Source: Ceratobasidium sp. AG-K (taxonomy: Eukaryota > Basidiomycota > Agaricomycetes > Cantharellales > Ceratobasidiaceae). Taken from it: a stretch of DNA of 64,000 bases. The translations under genes and the position numbers were made by a program. Positions 12,553 through 24,806 of this stretch are shown one piece after another. The stretch spans positions 1,178,001 through 1,242,000 of the forward strand of contig JAWNGF010000014.1 of NCBI GenBank assembly GCA_037039685.1. Reading direction: 5' to 3'. Each line of letters begins with the position of its first letter. The first letter of the stretch is position 1. The notes beneath the pieces are model-generated. The model searched no databases, had not been told where the DNA came from, and saw nothing but the letters and a program-made list of their open reading frames with translations.

Positions 12553-13656
12553 GTGGATTGTGTGATGTAAATGGAGGGTTTTATTTTGGTATCATCGTAT
12601 TGTAACTAGATTTAGCGCATTCAGTTACAGCAGTCGGTTATAGGTAACTCGCTGTGAGTCGTGTCTTTATTCAAGGGTGAATGCCAATTTTACCACTCGG
12701 TATGACGAGCCCAGCGCATTATAAGTTACCCTTAAGGGCTTGAAACAAAACACATCTTACAATTTCCATTCACCTTGACCATCTTGTAGGTTTCATATCC
12801 ATTCAGCCTAACAACGTTCTAGAAGAGGAATACATGCTCGACCTAGAAGTCTAATGTGCGTCGTTTGGCAAAACAGACTTTGGTGAGCGTACACATTCCT
12901 TGGTTCCCGGGTAGTCCTAGTCAATTTGCTTCCATACATTTGGTATTAAGCCTGAAACTATAGATCTATATATACAGGATATATATGGCGCCTCTAACAA
13001 TACTCAAAACGATGTCATGGGGATATGAAGGTTGAGCCTGAAGAACTCATATTTGCGTTTTGGTGTGAGTAAAAAGCAGCTCGGTCACGACCCGGTCCTT
13101 TGCAACCGCCTCCGAACCGGTGATGGCATTCAAGTTATAATCGATTGATTTAGCCAGTCTGTGCTTCTGACGGTTTGAGGTTGAAGCTACCACCTGGCCA
13201 TCATAGTCTCCCCTGGCCATAGGGCTATAGTATGCGCCGTGAAACTCAAGCGAGTCGTGAACCAAAAGCCTGGGCGTCGCCACGCTTCAGGATGGCGGTG
13301 TCGATAGCTCCTGAGCGGTCCAACTGGTTGATCGATTAGGCGATTACCTACTCACTATTACTATACATTGCCGAATAGTACTTCTGATGGTCTAAAATAT
13401 CTTGCTGAGGAGATTCTTCCGTCGTACATGGCTTACTGCAACATCACTGAGATACGGCGACACCGGGCGATTCGTGGAGGAAGGCGGTGCGCTTGATTCA
13501 ACAACTCAATCATGGATGTAGCGCAGCAGTTGGCTTTACTTCAGTGGTCTCCGGCTGTGTTGATACGCAGTAAACATTTCATCCCTTCGCTGCATGCGTG
13601 CGACGCCTATAAATTCAGGGGTCCATGAGCTGCCAGACTCATCCTACCTTCCAACC
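12553..13656. other. Intergenic, no gene supported
   Basis: AT-rich spacer. A 78-codon minus-strand frame (13047-13283) has no recognisable features. The final 100 bases are the presumed promoter and leader of the first S33 hydrolase. Confidence 0.4.
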
Positions 13657-15990
13657 ATGACATACAATCTCAGGCTTTCCCTTAGTCTCATTGCTCTCTC
13701 GTCGCTATCTAGAACCTCTGGTGCGACTCCGACATCTAATGAACACACTATTTCTGGCATTTTCTGGGCGCCATGTGGTAATGCGACTATACCACGCGAG
13801 TGTGGCAACTTCAAGGTCCCGCTTGACTATGGGAACAAAGAGGCCGGCACTGCTACTCTAGCGGTCGCTCGAATCAATGCTACAAGTACTCCTCGACTTG
13901 GAACACTCTTTGTGAACCCCGGCGGCCCAGGTGCGTGGAGTGAGCGTAAATGGCGGTGACCCAACCAACATAATTGATTTTTCAGGTGAAAGTGGTGTAT
14001 CTTGGGTGCTTAGCGAAGACATTCTACTAATGATGGAAGGAGCTGGTGGTCAATATGACATTGTTAGTACGTGCCGTATCCATGTCCGCATAATTTGTAA
14101 ACTTACAAGCGGTACCCATAGGCTGGGACCCTCGTGGCGTGGGAAACACTGTTCCCAAAGTCCAATGTTTCTCGACCGCAGATGAGGAAAAGACTTTCTG
14201 GAACGGGTCGATTCGTGAAACCTACCTCGAACTTCGGACCGACTTTTCGAATTCCACCGTACGAAACGAGTTCTACTCTCATATCAACGAAACGGACCAA
14301 GCGCTCATCAAGTTTGGAAAACGCTGTAACACTGAAAGCCAAAATATGCTCAAGTATGTTGGTACGCCCGCTACCGTTCGGGATATGGTCGCTTTGCATG
14401 ATTATTTGGAGGGAACCAAGGAAATCAACTATTGGGGTATTTCGTAAGTTTTTTTTGAATGATACCTAGTGTATATGGCTAATGATTTGTTGCGTAGATA
14501 TGGCACAGTCCTTGGGAACTATTTTGTCAACAGTATGTTCTTCCATTGATAACCACCTTGCATCCTCAATAATATTGCGCCAGTGTTTCCAAATCGAGTC
14601 GGTCGGGTAATTATCGATGGTGTAGTTAACACTCATATCTGGGCAACCCGACCACCTCTTGAGGCGAGTCTTATGCAGCTGACATGTGAACTGAGGCTCA
14701 TGCGTGTTTGCGAACAGATAATCTACGAGGCACTAGAATCTGCCGATGCGACATTTATTGGATTTGCTTCAAGTTGTCTGAACGCTGGACCTTCCAAATG
14801 CGCCATCGCCGAGAAAGGATATAGTCCCAGCGACCTTTACAAATGGATGCTTAATCTCATTGCGGTAAGCGACCATCTCGCGCAGGCTCCAAGGATTAAA
14901 CTTATATTTTTGATTCCAGCTCGCTTACGACCATACAAAGGCCACTGGAGGAACCATTATCACTTCGGGCCAGTTGAGGGGTGAGTTCGAAAGCCTAGCT
15001 GTTTTGCCAGGCCGTCCTAACCGACTGGGTCAAATTTTACAGCTCTTACGTGGGCGAATATGTATCATCCCAGGGCGTGGCCAACTCTGGCGCAAAATCT
15101 GGCCCAGCTCTCTACCATGCTGCAGTCGCCATCCAATTCGAGCAGCCTGGCCTCGAGGGACTCCTCTGGACTACATCTGGAACGCCGTGCTAATACAAAC
15201 GATTCGATCCCCCCTCCGGACTATGCCTACCAAGCGATCAGCTGTGCCGATGCCATCGATAACGCAAACACGACCAAGGCTGGATTCGAGGTGTTGGTAG
15301 ATGCGATGACAAGGAACATCAGTCAGATTTGTGAGTGAGATTCTGTGTTAAAAGTCGCTCTGACCACTGGTAAATAATTATTAGTTGTTCCTCTGATGGG
15401 TTGGAACGCCGTGAGTATCATTAGATCTATTTCGACGGCGTCAATACTGATAGTTGGTCGTAGGCTTCGATGTATTGCCAGCGCTGGCCAGTACGAGCAG
15501 TTGAACGTTTCACTGGCCCCTTCAACCACAAGCTGCAGAATAAGATCATAGTAATTGGTTCGTTCGCCTCTTCGTTAGGTATTTACGTGCTAACCTAGGA
15601 TGCTCAGGTAACTTGGCTGACCCAATCACTCCTTACGTTTCCGCCAAAAAGGTAGCAGATGAGTTGGGAGACTCGGCCGTACTTCTGAAGCACAACGGCT
15701 ACGGGGTAGGCGACTTTCACGAATACACCACGATCAAATGGCTGACCCTTGACTAGCATACGTCCCTATATATGCGCTCGAACTGGTACGTAAAACCAGT
15801 TGAAGCTCTAGACTTTCACTAATTAGTTTCCCACTCTCAGCACTGTCGCTGCAACAAAGAATTATTTCATTAATGGAATTGTACCATCCTCTGGAACCGT
15901 TTGCGAGGTAAGCTTCGTCGTAGTTGATAAACTACCAGTGCTGACTTTGCATTGCCAAACTCATAGACCGACGAGCAACTTTTCCCTTGA
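13657..15990 (+). CDS. Secreted S33 alpha/beta hydrolase (TAP-like peptidase), copy A
   Basis: ATG at 13657 (ACCATGACA) begins a signal peptide, MTYNLRLSLSLIALSSLSRTSG. The mature protein starts near an ISGIFWAPCGNATIPRECG segment. At least ten short introns. The oxyanion region FVNPGGPGESGV, the nucleophile elbow GISYGT (spanning the intron 14444-14497), the Asp segment GNLADPITP (about 15610) and the His segment NGYGHTS (about 15700-15770) give a complete Ser-Asp-His triad as in tripeptidyl aminopeptidases of Streptomyces and their fungal relatives. The likely role is extracellular peptide trimming or hydrolysis. The protein ends TDEQLFP. One intron (about 14666-14714) appears to use a GC donor where paralogue B has GT. 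A near-identical paralogue lies 2 kb downstream, so the pair arose by tandem duplication. Confidence 0.85.
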
Positions 15991-17976
15991 TCTGGAGAAG
16001 CAATTCTTTTGCATGGTCAATTTATCTATATCCCAATTGTATATGCTTTTGCCAGAAGCCCAATGCAACTTTCGACTTGGGACCCTAAGAAGATTTCTGG
16101 CCTGAGCCTTCAGTTGTCTCTTTGGCACTTGCCTTGTAGGAGTAAAGATAAGCACCGTCATAAGTGAGGTTCAATCGGTCTCTGGATCTCCCACGGAAAG
16201 AATTCAAGGGTATTTCGCCTTCTCCCAAAACGCAGTCTGCAGCATTGATAGATATATGGAGTTTGCCATCTTCGCCCAAGGTTTAGGTCAAGGTTTATGT
16301 AGGTTTTGATACATAAGCTATTTATATCTCAAGGCGGGACATATTGTATAAGTAAGAGAAAAGGTCATGGGACACGCCTCTGGTGCATGCTTCTTTATGA
16401 TCATGGCACTGAGCGGAAGAGAAGTCTGACTGTCTGCCGCAAAACGGGCTGCGAATTGCACCTTGCTTGGTCTTAGATAATCATTGACTTAATTCCAGAG
16501 ATAATCCCGGTAATCTCGCCCATTTCCGTTGGCAAATCGTTGACACCCACCGCGTGCCCGCCAGCAGCGAAGCCTGAGAGCGCACACTGCATGAGCAGTG
16601 TTAACCATCGGCATTGACTCAGAAAAATATGCTGACTGAGAACGGCTACTCCTCCAATTCCTGTGAACATATGAATAATGAGGATAGCAACCTTCTCTCT
16701 AGATTATACATATACCTTGGGCGGCGCCGGTGGCCATTGCTACCTACGGCATAATGGTTCATTCTAGTTCGAACTCGGCGAGAATGCCTAGGCTACAGCA
16801 GAAGCGCCGAGCTGATAAACCAAGTATGTTTCAACTGCGGTATTACGATAGTGTTATCTTAATTGCCCCATTGCTATCGCAACTACACCAAGCATGCGGG
16901 TAGAATATCCGCTTTTAAGTTACCTCAGCTTGCGTACTTGATTTCGCCGTGTGTTTAATGGGCACTGACAAAGCTTCGGCATCTCCAGTGTTGCCTCTTG
17001 ACCTCCGATCACTCGGCGCTGTTGTATATGCACGGAGCGTACTCAGCAAAAACCGCGCGTGCTAGTAAGGGCTCGTCTGCGCAAACGAGCCCTTATGAGC
17101 CTTAATTAGCACTGCGGTTTTTGCTGAGTACCATGTACCAGGCAACGCAACACTGCCCTACGCAGTAATTTGAAATTCTTGTTTTAGTAATATGAGAACG
17201 CGTCCACGGGACCATGAGGTATACCGTGGCAACGGATTGGATGCGCCCAGGGATTCATGATCCACGACGCCAACCTGAACTTTCGGTGGATAATACGAAA
17301 ATGCGGTAATTAAAAACCCACTAGGGGTCATATTCACGTCAACTAGGCTACTGCGTGTAGGTTTGATCTCGCTAGGACAAGGTTAGAGCAGGCGAGACGG
17401 ATCCCAATCGCATAACTACATGCTCGTATTTAAAGAAAATATAATCACGTGCTTCCACTAGCAATTTCAAATCCAAATTACCCCTTGATCGAGGCCAGCA
17501 CTTGTCTCGGTGGTAGACAGGGTTTTACCCGGTCATCTACACCTTGACACTCAAAATGGTGGATTATCCGTTCGAAAAGATGGCTGATTTATTCGTATTA
17601 TCTGTCTGCTCTGATTACCATATCGCCGACACACCTATTCCTTAGAAGTTCGCAGCGACCCAACCTTGCGACGTGGAGAGTTCCTCAACAGTTCCGGCGT
17701 TGACTACTCGAGACAATCCAGCGGATGATCTGTTTACGGCACATGCGTTGACCTGATAACTGCGCTACGGCGACACCGGGCTACTCGCGGACCAAGGCGA
17801 TGCACTCTGCTCATCGAATCAAGCATGGATTAGCGCAGTAGTCGGGTCTACTGCAATCGCTTCTGGTATTGATACGCAGTAGTTCATTGAATATGTCGCC
17901 GTACAGCGGCCAATGTCTATAAATTCAGGATCCCACGAGCTGTTCAACCCATCTTCATACAACTCATCATTTCACC
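15991..17976. other. Intergenic spacer between the S33 paralogues
   Basis: No convincing gene. It contains the foldback element at 17039-17131. The last roughly 500 bases resemble the region upstream of copy A (shared CTGCG-TACGGCGACACCGGGC stretch near 17760 and GATACGCAGTA near 17872), so the duplicated unit included the promoter. Confidence 0.6.
17039..17131. repeat. Foldback (MITE-like) element, 93 bp
   Basis: An 18-bp perfect terminal inverted repeat, GTACTCAGCAAAAACCGC at the left and its complement at the right. An inner pair, AAGGGCTCGT / ACGAGCCCTT, lies around an 8-nt loop. The whole unit would fold into a long hairpin. Palindromic GTAC ends hide any target duplication. Confidence 0.75.
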
Positions 17977-20334
17977 ATGACTTACAAGCTTATACGTTCT
18001 CTCCCGCTCATCGCTCTTTTGGTGCTCCCCACTGTTTCCGGGGCCGCTTTGACGTCGACCCAATGCTCCAGTTCTGGTATTTCTTGGACACCGTGCGGCA
18101 ATGCGACTATACCACGCGAGTGTGGTCAGTTCAAGGTCCCTCTTGATTATGGGGACAAAGAGGCCGGCACAGCGACTCTGGCAGTCGCTCGAATCAATGC
18201 TACAAGTACTCCTCGACTTGGAACGCTGTTCGTGAACCCTGGCGGCCCGGGTATGTGGACGAGGCAACGGCTATGACGCTTTGGCCAATCCAACTAACCG
18301 TTTTTCTTAGGCGAAAGTGGTGTCTCTTGGGTGCTTAGCGAAGATATTCTGATTATGATGGAAGGTGCCGGTGGACAATATGACATCGTTAGTACGTGCT
18401 ATTTCCGCATCCGAGGTGTTCGTAAGCTGATGAGTTGAACATCTAGGCTGGGACCCTCGTGGTGTGGGAAGCACTATACCCAAAGTACAATGTTTCGCAT
18501 CGGCAGATGAGGAAAAGGCTTTCTGGAACGGGTCCATCCGCGAGACCTTCCTCGAACTTCGGACCGACTTTTCGAATTCCACCGTGCGAAACGAGTTTTA
18601 CTCCCATGTCAATGAAACAGACCAGCTGCTCATCGAATTTGGAGAACGTTGCAATAGCGAGAGCCAAAATATGCTCAAGTACGTAGGCACAACTGCAACC
18701 GTTCGAGATATGGTCGTTTTGCATGACTATTTGGAAGGAACAAAGGAGATTAATTACTGGGGCATCTCGTGAGTCTTTGAATGGACGTTAATTGCTGCAC
18801 GTTGTTGACGGTCCTTTGAGCAGATATGGCACCGTTATTGGAAACTACTTCGTTAACAGTGAGTGATTCCTCCAAAATGGCTTCCGCCGCCCATTTATAC
18901 CGCGCTAGTGTTTCCGGACCGAGTTGGTCGAGTTATCATCGATGGCGTTGTCAACACTCAAATCTGGGCAACTCGACCACCCCTTGCAGTAGGCCTTTCC
19001 CACTGGCATGATGCCCCCTGCTCACGTACACCGACACACAGATGAGCTATGAGGCGCTAGAGTCGGCCGACGCAACATTTAACGGGTTCGCTTCGAGCTG
19101 TCTGGACGCTGGGCCTTCCAAATGCGCTATTGCCGAAAAAGGTTCTAGTACGACCGACATCTACGACTGGGTGCTCAACCTTGTTGCTGTAAGCTACCCT
19201 CACCCCTGGGGTTCAATGATCAAACTTAATTTATTTTTATTACAGCTCGCGTACGACCATACAAAGACCACTGGAGGAACGATCATCACGTCCGGTCAGT
19301 TGAGAGGTGAGTTCGAAAGCTTAGCTGTTGCGTCGATTCGCCTTAGCTGACTTGATCAAACTCTCATTTCGCAGCTCTTACTTGGGCAAATATCTATCAC
19401 CCCAGGGCGTGGCCGACTCTAGCACAAACCTTGGCCCAGCTCTCAACCATGCTAGAGTCACCGTCCAACTCGAGCAGCCTGGCCTCAAGGGAGCTCTCTC
19501 GTTTGCCTCTGGAACGTCGTGCTAGCGCAAACGATTCGAGTCCAGCTACGGACTATGCTTACCAAGTGATTGGCTGTGCCGATGCTATTGATAATGTAAA
19601 CACAACGCAGGCTGGCTTCGACGTGTTTGTGGATGTGGTATCGAGGAACATCAGCCGAATTTGTGAGTAGGAATTTGTGACAAATGTTAACCTGATCACT
19701 AATAAGTCATTATCAGTCGTCCCTCTAGTAGGTTGGAACGCGGTGAGTAATCATAGACCTATTTCGACGCCGTCAATATTTACGGATTGACCATTAGGCT
19801 TCAATGTATTGCCCGCGTTTGCCGGTACGAGCGGTGGAGCGCTTCACTGGCCCTTTCAATCACAAACTGCGGAATAAGATCGTAGTAATTGGTTCGTTTA
19901 CTTGCCTGCCTCGTCTTTACGCTCTTTACATGCTAACTTGGGGTATTCAGGTAACTTGGCCGACCCAATGACACCTTATATGTCCGCCAAAAAAGTTGCA
20001 GATGAGTTGGGAGACTCGGCCGTACTTCTGAAGCACAATGGCTACGGGGTAAGTGTCTTTCAAAGACGCACAAAGGTCAAATCGCTAACTCTCTACTAGC
20101 ACACATCCCTATATATGCGCTCGAACTGGTACGTATGGTCAATTAAATATTCCAATCATTCGCTGATCGGTTGCCCACTGTCAGTACTATCGCTGCAACT
20201 CAGAACTATTTGATCAACGGGGTTGTTCCATCTGCTGGAACTGTTTGCGAGGTAAGCTCCTTCTTAGTTGATGGGGCATCGGCGCTGACTTTGCGTTGTT
20301 GCACTCGAAGACCGACGAGCAGCTCTTCCCCTGA
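17977..20334 (+). CDS. Secreted S33 alpha/beta hydrolase (TAP-like peptidase), copy B
   Basis: ATG at 17977; signal peptide MTYKLIRSLPLIALLVLPTVSG followed by the same GISWTPCGNATIPRECG start as copy A. Exon-intron structure is collinear with copy A. Triad elements are all present: GISYGTVIGNYF around 18770-18855, GNLADPMTP near 19955 and NGYGHTS across the intron at about 20050-20100. The end is again TDEQLFP. Where copy A has a GC donor, B has GTAGGC after CTTGCA at about 18989. In the TAP-like domain A reads YCQRWP and B YCPRLP. The exons are far more similar than the introns, so the duplication is not recent or the coding part is under selection. Substrate preference is unknown. Confidence 0.85.
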
Positions 20335-21002
20335 TTTGAGGAATTGAACCTGAGGAGGCGAATGTCCTCGCATGGGCAATTTATTTATACTCTATCCTGT
20401 CTTTACGTCCTTTCGCGAAAAGCGTAATAAAAGTGTTGGTTTGGAACCTAACAAAATGATCGGAGCCTGATAAGATTTCTGGCCTGCGAGGGTGGTTGAC
20501 TCGACCCTCGTCGACAAGATACTCCGCCCGTACGATTTGAGGCCGGTGCTACTAGAACATTGACCCGTCTGGGGTTCTGAGAGAAACAAATTCATACGAC
20601 TTCAACTTCTACGAAAAAGTAGTTGGGGGTGTTGGTTAACTTTGCAATAATTCCGAATTCGCCAAGTTTGTGATCTTCGTCGTTTCAATTCTTATTTGAT
20701 TTGATTCATGCGCCGAGAACGAACATCTACAAGTCAAGGGAGCTCCCCCTCTGATTCATCCAGCCCTCTCTGCTCTTGATTCTACAGGAACCTAAGGAGT
20801 CGTATCGTCAACTTTTATTTCAAATAAGCCGCGCATCGTGCTGGATGATCATCTGGGGATGGTAGAATTTTTACAAGGAGAAACTAACATTCTACACTAC
20901 AGCATTGTAAATAATACAATTGTTGGGGAGTGCTCGAACAAAACGAAAAAAGAAGCAAGACGAGAAATAAGATATCCCAAACATGGCGAACACACTGGGC
21001 AA
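20335..21002. other. Convergent spacer, nothing supported
   Basis: AT-rich region between the converging S33 copy B and DUF7330 genes; expected to hold both 3' ends. No ORF or repeat of note. Confidence 0.4.
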
Positions 21003-22357
21003 CTAATCCAAAGCTATCAGATCGGGGGGAAGTGGAAGCTTCTTGTCTTGCGGGGAAGAATTACTTGGGAGCGGAGGCGGGAGCTTCTTGTCCCGAGGCT
21101 GGCTGTCGCTCGGAGTCGGCGAACATGGCGGCTGAGGAGACCGAGAAGGTTGCGATGGCTGGGGCGGGGCACTGCTATCATCTCCACCAAACAATCCGCT
21201 CACGAAGCCCCAGAAACCAGTAGGGCCGCTGGACCAGGTGCTCTCATCATTAAATGAGAGCGAGAGCGACGCGTTGGACGAGGACAAATGAACCAGCGGG
21301 CCGGTCCATTTTGCGAATGGGTCTGGGGGTGTGGATTGAAAGTCGTCTGGATGGGGCACGCCAAACCCTTGTGCTTGCCAGTCTCCGATGAAGCAACGAG
21401 TGGTGTTGGATGTGGATGAAAAGGTCGTGAGTTTTTCCTACGAGTTAATTAGTTCACCCCAGGTCTGAATGTGACGGAAAGGGGAAACTCCTACCTTGAT
21501 AGGATCAGATATTTTGACACTGCCATAAGTGGTCGACATTATCACCGCGCCCTCAAATGATGGAGGGATTCGAACATTGACGGAGCTGTTTGAGGAGTTG
21601 GCGAAAATCCGCAAGGGTTGATCGGGGGCGGCGTGCTAAATCAATATTTAATAAATGCTTACGATAACAAACGAAGATTGATCAACTTACGACGGTGAGG
21701 TTAATCGACGCATTGCTGCATTGCGATACGATAATCGCTGGGCGTATCGTACCATCGCTCGACACGACGTGGACTTGGCCACGGATAGGTGCATTGGTAG
21801 TCGCCAACATCAAGTTAGGACGAATCTCGACTGGGGGAGGGGGTAAGGGCGTGGTTGGAGCTGAACGCCATATGGACTCCCGTTTTCGCTTTTCCTTTTC
21901 TCGCTCCTTGCGAGCATTTTGGATATCTTGGTTCCACTGCCCGTCGACTTCGGTGATGGGAGGTAGAAGTCCTTCCGGGATTTGCAGCGTCGTGTCGACA
22001 TGCCATGTGCCACTTATGCTAGTGTTGGATTTGCGTTCAACGAGATGGTTGCAGCGAGGCGGAAGGCTCGCACGAGGAGCGGGTGATGCATTAGGGTCGG
22101 GCATGGACCCAGGAGGGATGCGAAACCCTCCGGAGCTAGGCGTGCGACCGTGGTCTTGAGAATGGACGTTGCTGCCAGAAGCGCTTGGAGTATACGGAGG
22201 GGGACTCTAATCGAACGTTACCGGTGAGTCGATAGTCACAGAGTTTCTCGATTCGATCACTTACTGGGGGCGCATCCGAACCCAAGGCAGCCTGGGAGCC
22301 TGGGCTACGAGCCGAATGGCTGCTGGATTCGGTCTTCTCGGAGTCTGAGAAAATCAT
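21003..22357 (-). CDS. DUF7330-type fungal protein of unknown function
   Basis: Four exons on the minus strand, 22357-22265, 22206-21691, 21635-21495 and 21437-21003, join in frame to 394 residues. Donors are GTAAGT-like and acceptors TAG. The N-terminal third is Ser/Pro-rich and disordered (PPPYTPSASGSN). The centre holds a basic helix (NARKEREKEKRKRES) and then the beta-rich repeat NLMLATTNAPIRGQVHVVSS ... IFANSSNSSVNVRIPPSFEGAV ... VKISDPIK, which resembles adhesin-like DUF4097/DUF7330 folds. The C-terminus is Ser/Pro-rich with a repeated motif (two copies of KKLPPPLP/KKLPLPP). No signal peptide or membrane segment is seen. The start could lie further upstream because the frame stays open to about 22624. 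Confidence 0.7.
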
Positions 22358-24703
22358 GTCAAGATAAGGTGCGAAGGGCAAGGAGGTATTGGGAGGCGAG
22401 TGCCTTCGGCGGCGAGTGGCATTTATAGGTTTGCATGCTGCGGTCCACAGTAACCTCCACGTGCAAATCAATGTGTGGCTGCGCTGCACAGTCCACAGTT
22501 GATGACGCCTAGATAACACTCGCGGCTGACCTGTGCAGTAGTCCGTAATAGTGCACCTTCCAATGACTTGATTTACGAACCAACTTGAACCAATTCCGGT
22601 AAAAGCTGGAAGGTTAGCCGTCATCGCCTCGAGCTCCGGTCCAGGAACAGCCGAGAGTTGAGTGGTACTTATATTTAGTCTGCTTCGCGATCAACGCGTC
22701 CTGGGGCCGGGATCTCAGCCAAGCTTTGTACATCCAAGTTGGGCAAGGACAAAGTTGAGGCATAGCTTTGCCGGCGGGATCTGACGTCACGTGGCGCTCG
22801 TAGGTACAAACTAGCACAAATAGTCTACCTTCACATCCCTTCAATTGCCCCACCTCCGCATCGGCAGCCTCGTTGTTCGCCCGGCTGTACTTCATCATCT
22901 ATCCGGGAGGATTCTCCTGATAAATTAGTCTGTGGAGTTGAGGTTGACCATCTCCCTTTAAACGCAGGTATCTTTGCCAACAGTTTTGTAACTCCCATGC
23001 CCCTCGTATTCTGTGAAAACAATATAACTTACAAAACTTCTCGACCGTCCGACCCGCGTTACCTTCATCTAACTTCTTGCTACACTCCCTACCTATTCCC
23101 TCACATCCTACAGTCCATTTGCAGTGGGATAACCGGATGTGCAATGCTAATGAGGCAAGCTTGAGGCTCCCGCTCATTCTGGAGGGAACACTGCTCGTAC
23201 GCCAATAATTGCTTTGATTTTGTCTCACACTACCCGGGCGTCTGCTCCGGTTACCCTGCTCACCGATCTAGGTGTACTGAATACGTAAACCAATTTATAC
23301 GCGCCGTACCAGACGTTGATATACCTATCCCCCCCTCGGTAATTCAAAGAAATGAATATTGTTGCAGGCGCTCAGCACAACCACCTTCACGATGGCCTAG
23401 GGCGCCTTTGGCTGAACAACGTCGCCAACTAGCCTTGGCGAAACAGACACAGTGTGCAATGTGCTTAGGCCACATTTACCCAAAGTACTGACTTAGTAGT
23501 TCGTCTCGGTCTCGGTCTTCGTGCGATTCTAAAAGATAGCGGTCAAGGGTATATGGTCTTCGGTCTAAATTATGTGATTTGATAATGTCTACTCCTTTAG
23601 TAGCATGCATCCGGATTTTCTCAACGACTTCGACGCATGCGACCTTTAGAGAACCCCTCGCTTGCTACGCTGACAGCCTCCAAATATGATCGATATTGCT
23701 TGGATACCGGGGTGCTCCGCTGGTCAGACCTCTCATGGACGGAGTATCGTCTACGGACCTAGCAGATGACCATGGTCGGACGACTTCGTAGGCTTGCCCT
23801 CACTTCAATCATACGGTAATAACCTGACTCAAAATGCCCCAAGTCCGAGCACGATAGCCATCTATTCGGAGAGTTGACCTCTAAATTCCACGTGAAAGCA
23901 TCTGTCTATTCACCAAACCATTGGTAAAAGACTTCCCGAAACAAATTCGGACTATGAGCGACGAATTATCGCAAGATACGAGGATTTGAGCCTTCTGGTC
24001 CGCTCGCCCTCAGACGGTGGCCAGTGCCGTCAAGCCGAGTTCACGTGACTTCGGCAGACTATCTGTCGTCCACCACTCCGTTCGCAACTGTTAGTCGGCT
24101 CGATTCAAGTTCTCCGCGGTCAACTGTCGGTCAAACAGATATATTATTCGCAGGCATAACCATGTCTCTTGTCATGCGCACAAAATTCCGGAGAAACTAC
24201 ACAAGCACACAACTTCGTGGTGGAGCGGAAGCCTTCATTTCCTTTTGCTGGCGTGGTGAAGCGCAGTCGTCGGTCACTTCTTAATTTCTTTTACCTTTAC
24301 GTATCCCACGCGTATCCTTACCTATGACGAAATGGATCTTCTTGTCGTAACTCGATCCTCGTGTCGTCACGATCAGACTGGTGCTGCAAAGCTACAGCCC
24401 GAAGCTTCTCACACATTTGGGAGGTCATATGTCCCTTTGCCGTCGCCCCCTCATTTCGCTTGATTTCGATGGACGGGCGCTCGTCGGCGTTGTTTGTTTT
24501 TCCTTGCTCGGCAGGTGGTGGGAGCGACGGTGATTGGCTGGCTAGGATTGCCATGCCGCCGAGCTTTGACGTCTCAAAATAATCTCCAATTGCTTGGCGA
24601 AATTCTAGAGGTGGTTGGTTCTCTTGGGATGCGCTTGGGTACTATGATACGTGTTGTGCGACGGATAGCTATACTGTGCCGGACATTCTCCGACGCTTTC
24701 AGC
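22358..24703. other. Long intergenic region, no gene supported
   Basis: No frame with family features on either strand over about 2.3 kb. It must contain the divergent promoters of the DUF7330 and cellulase genes. I saw no repeat shared with the rest of the window. Confidence 0.4.
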
Positions 24704-24710
24704 TATAAAA
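24704..24710 (+). promoter_or_regulatory. TATA box of the GH7 gene
   Basis: TATAAAA about 97 bp before the cellulase ATG, a normal spacing for a strongly induced fungal secreted-enzyme gene. Confidence 0.6.
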
Positions 24711-24806
24711 CGTTCAGCCTTTGCTGCATTTTCCACCCAACACCGAGCTCTCGAGATCTATTCCACTCACTCATCGAACGCTCCTGACATCGTAACCACT
24801 TTCGAC

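Noticed and set aside
16085..16279. Minus-strand 64-codon frame with a beta-rich look (GEIPLNSFRG, YDGAYLYSYKA), faintly like a cyanovirin-type fold
   Set aside because: No start context, no second repeat, stop just upstream and no intron structure; resemblance is too weak to call.
21695..22159. 154-codon plus-strand frame
   Set aside because: Antisense shadow of the spliced DUF7330 gene, whose introns and frame join cleanly.
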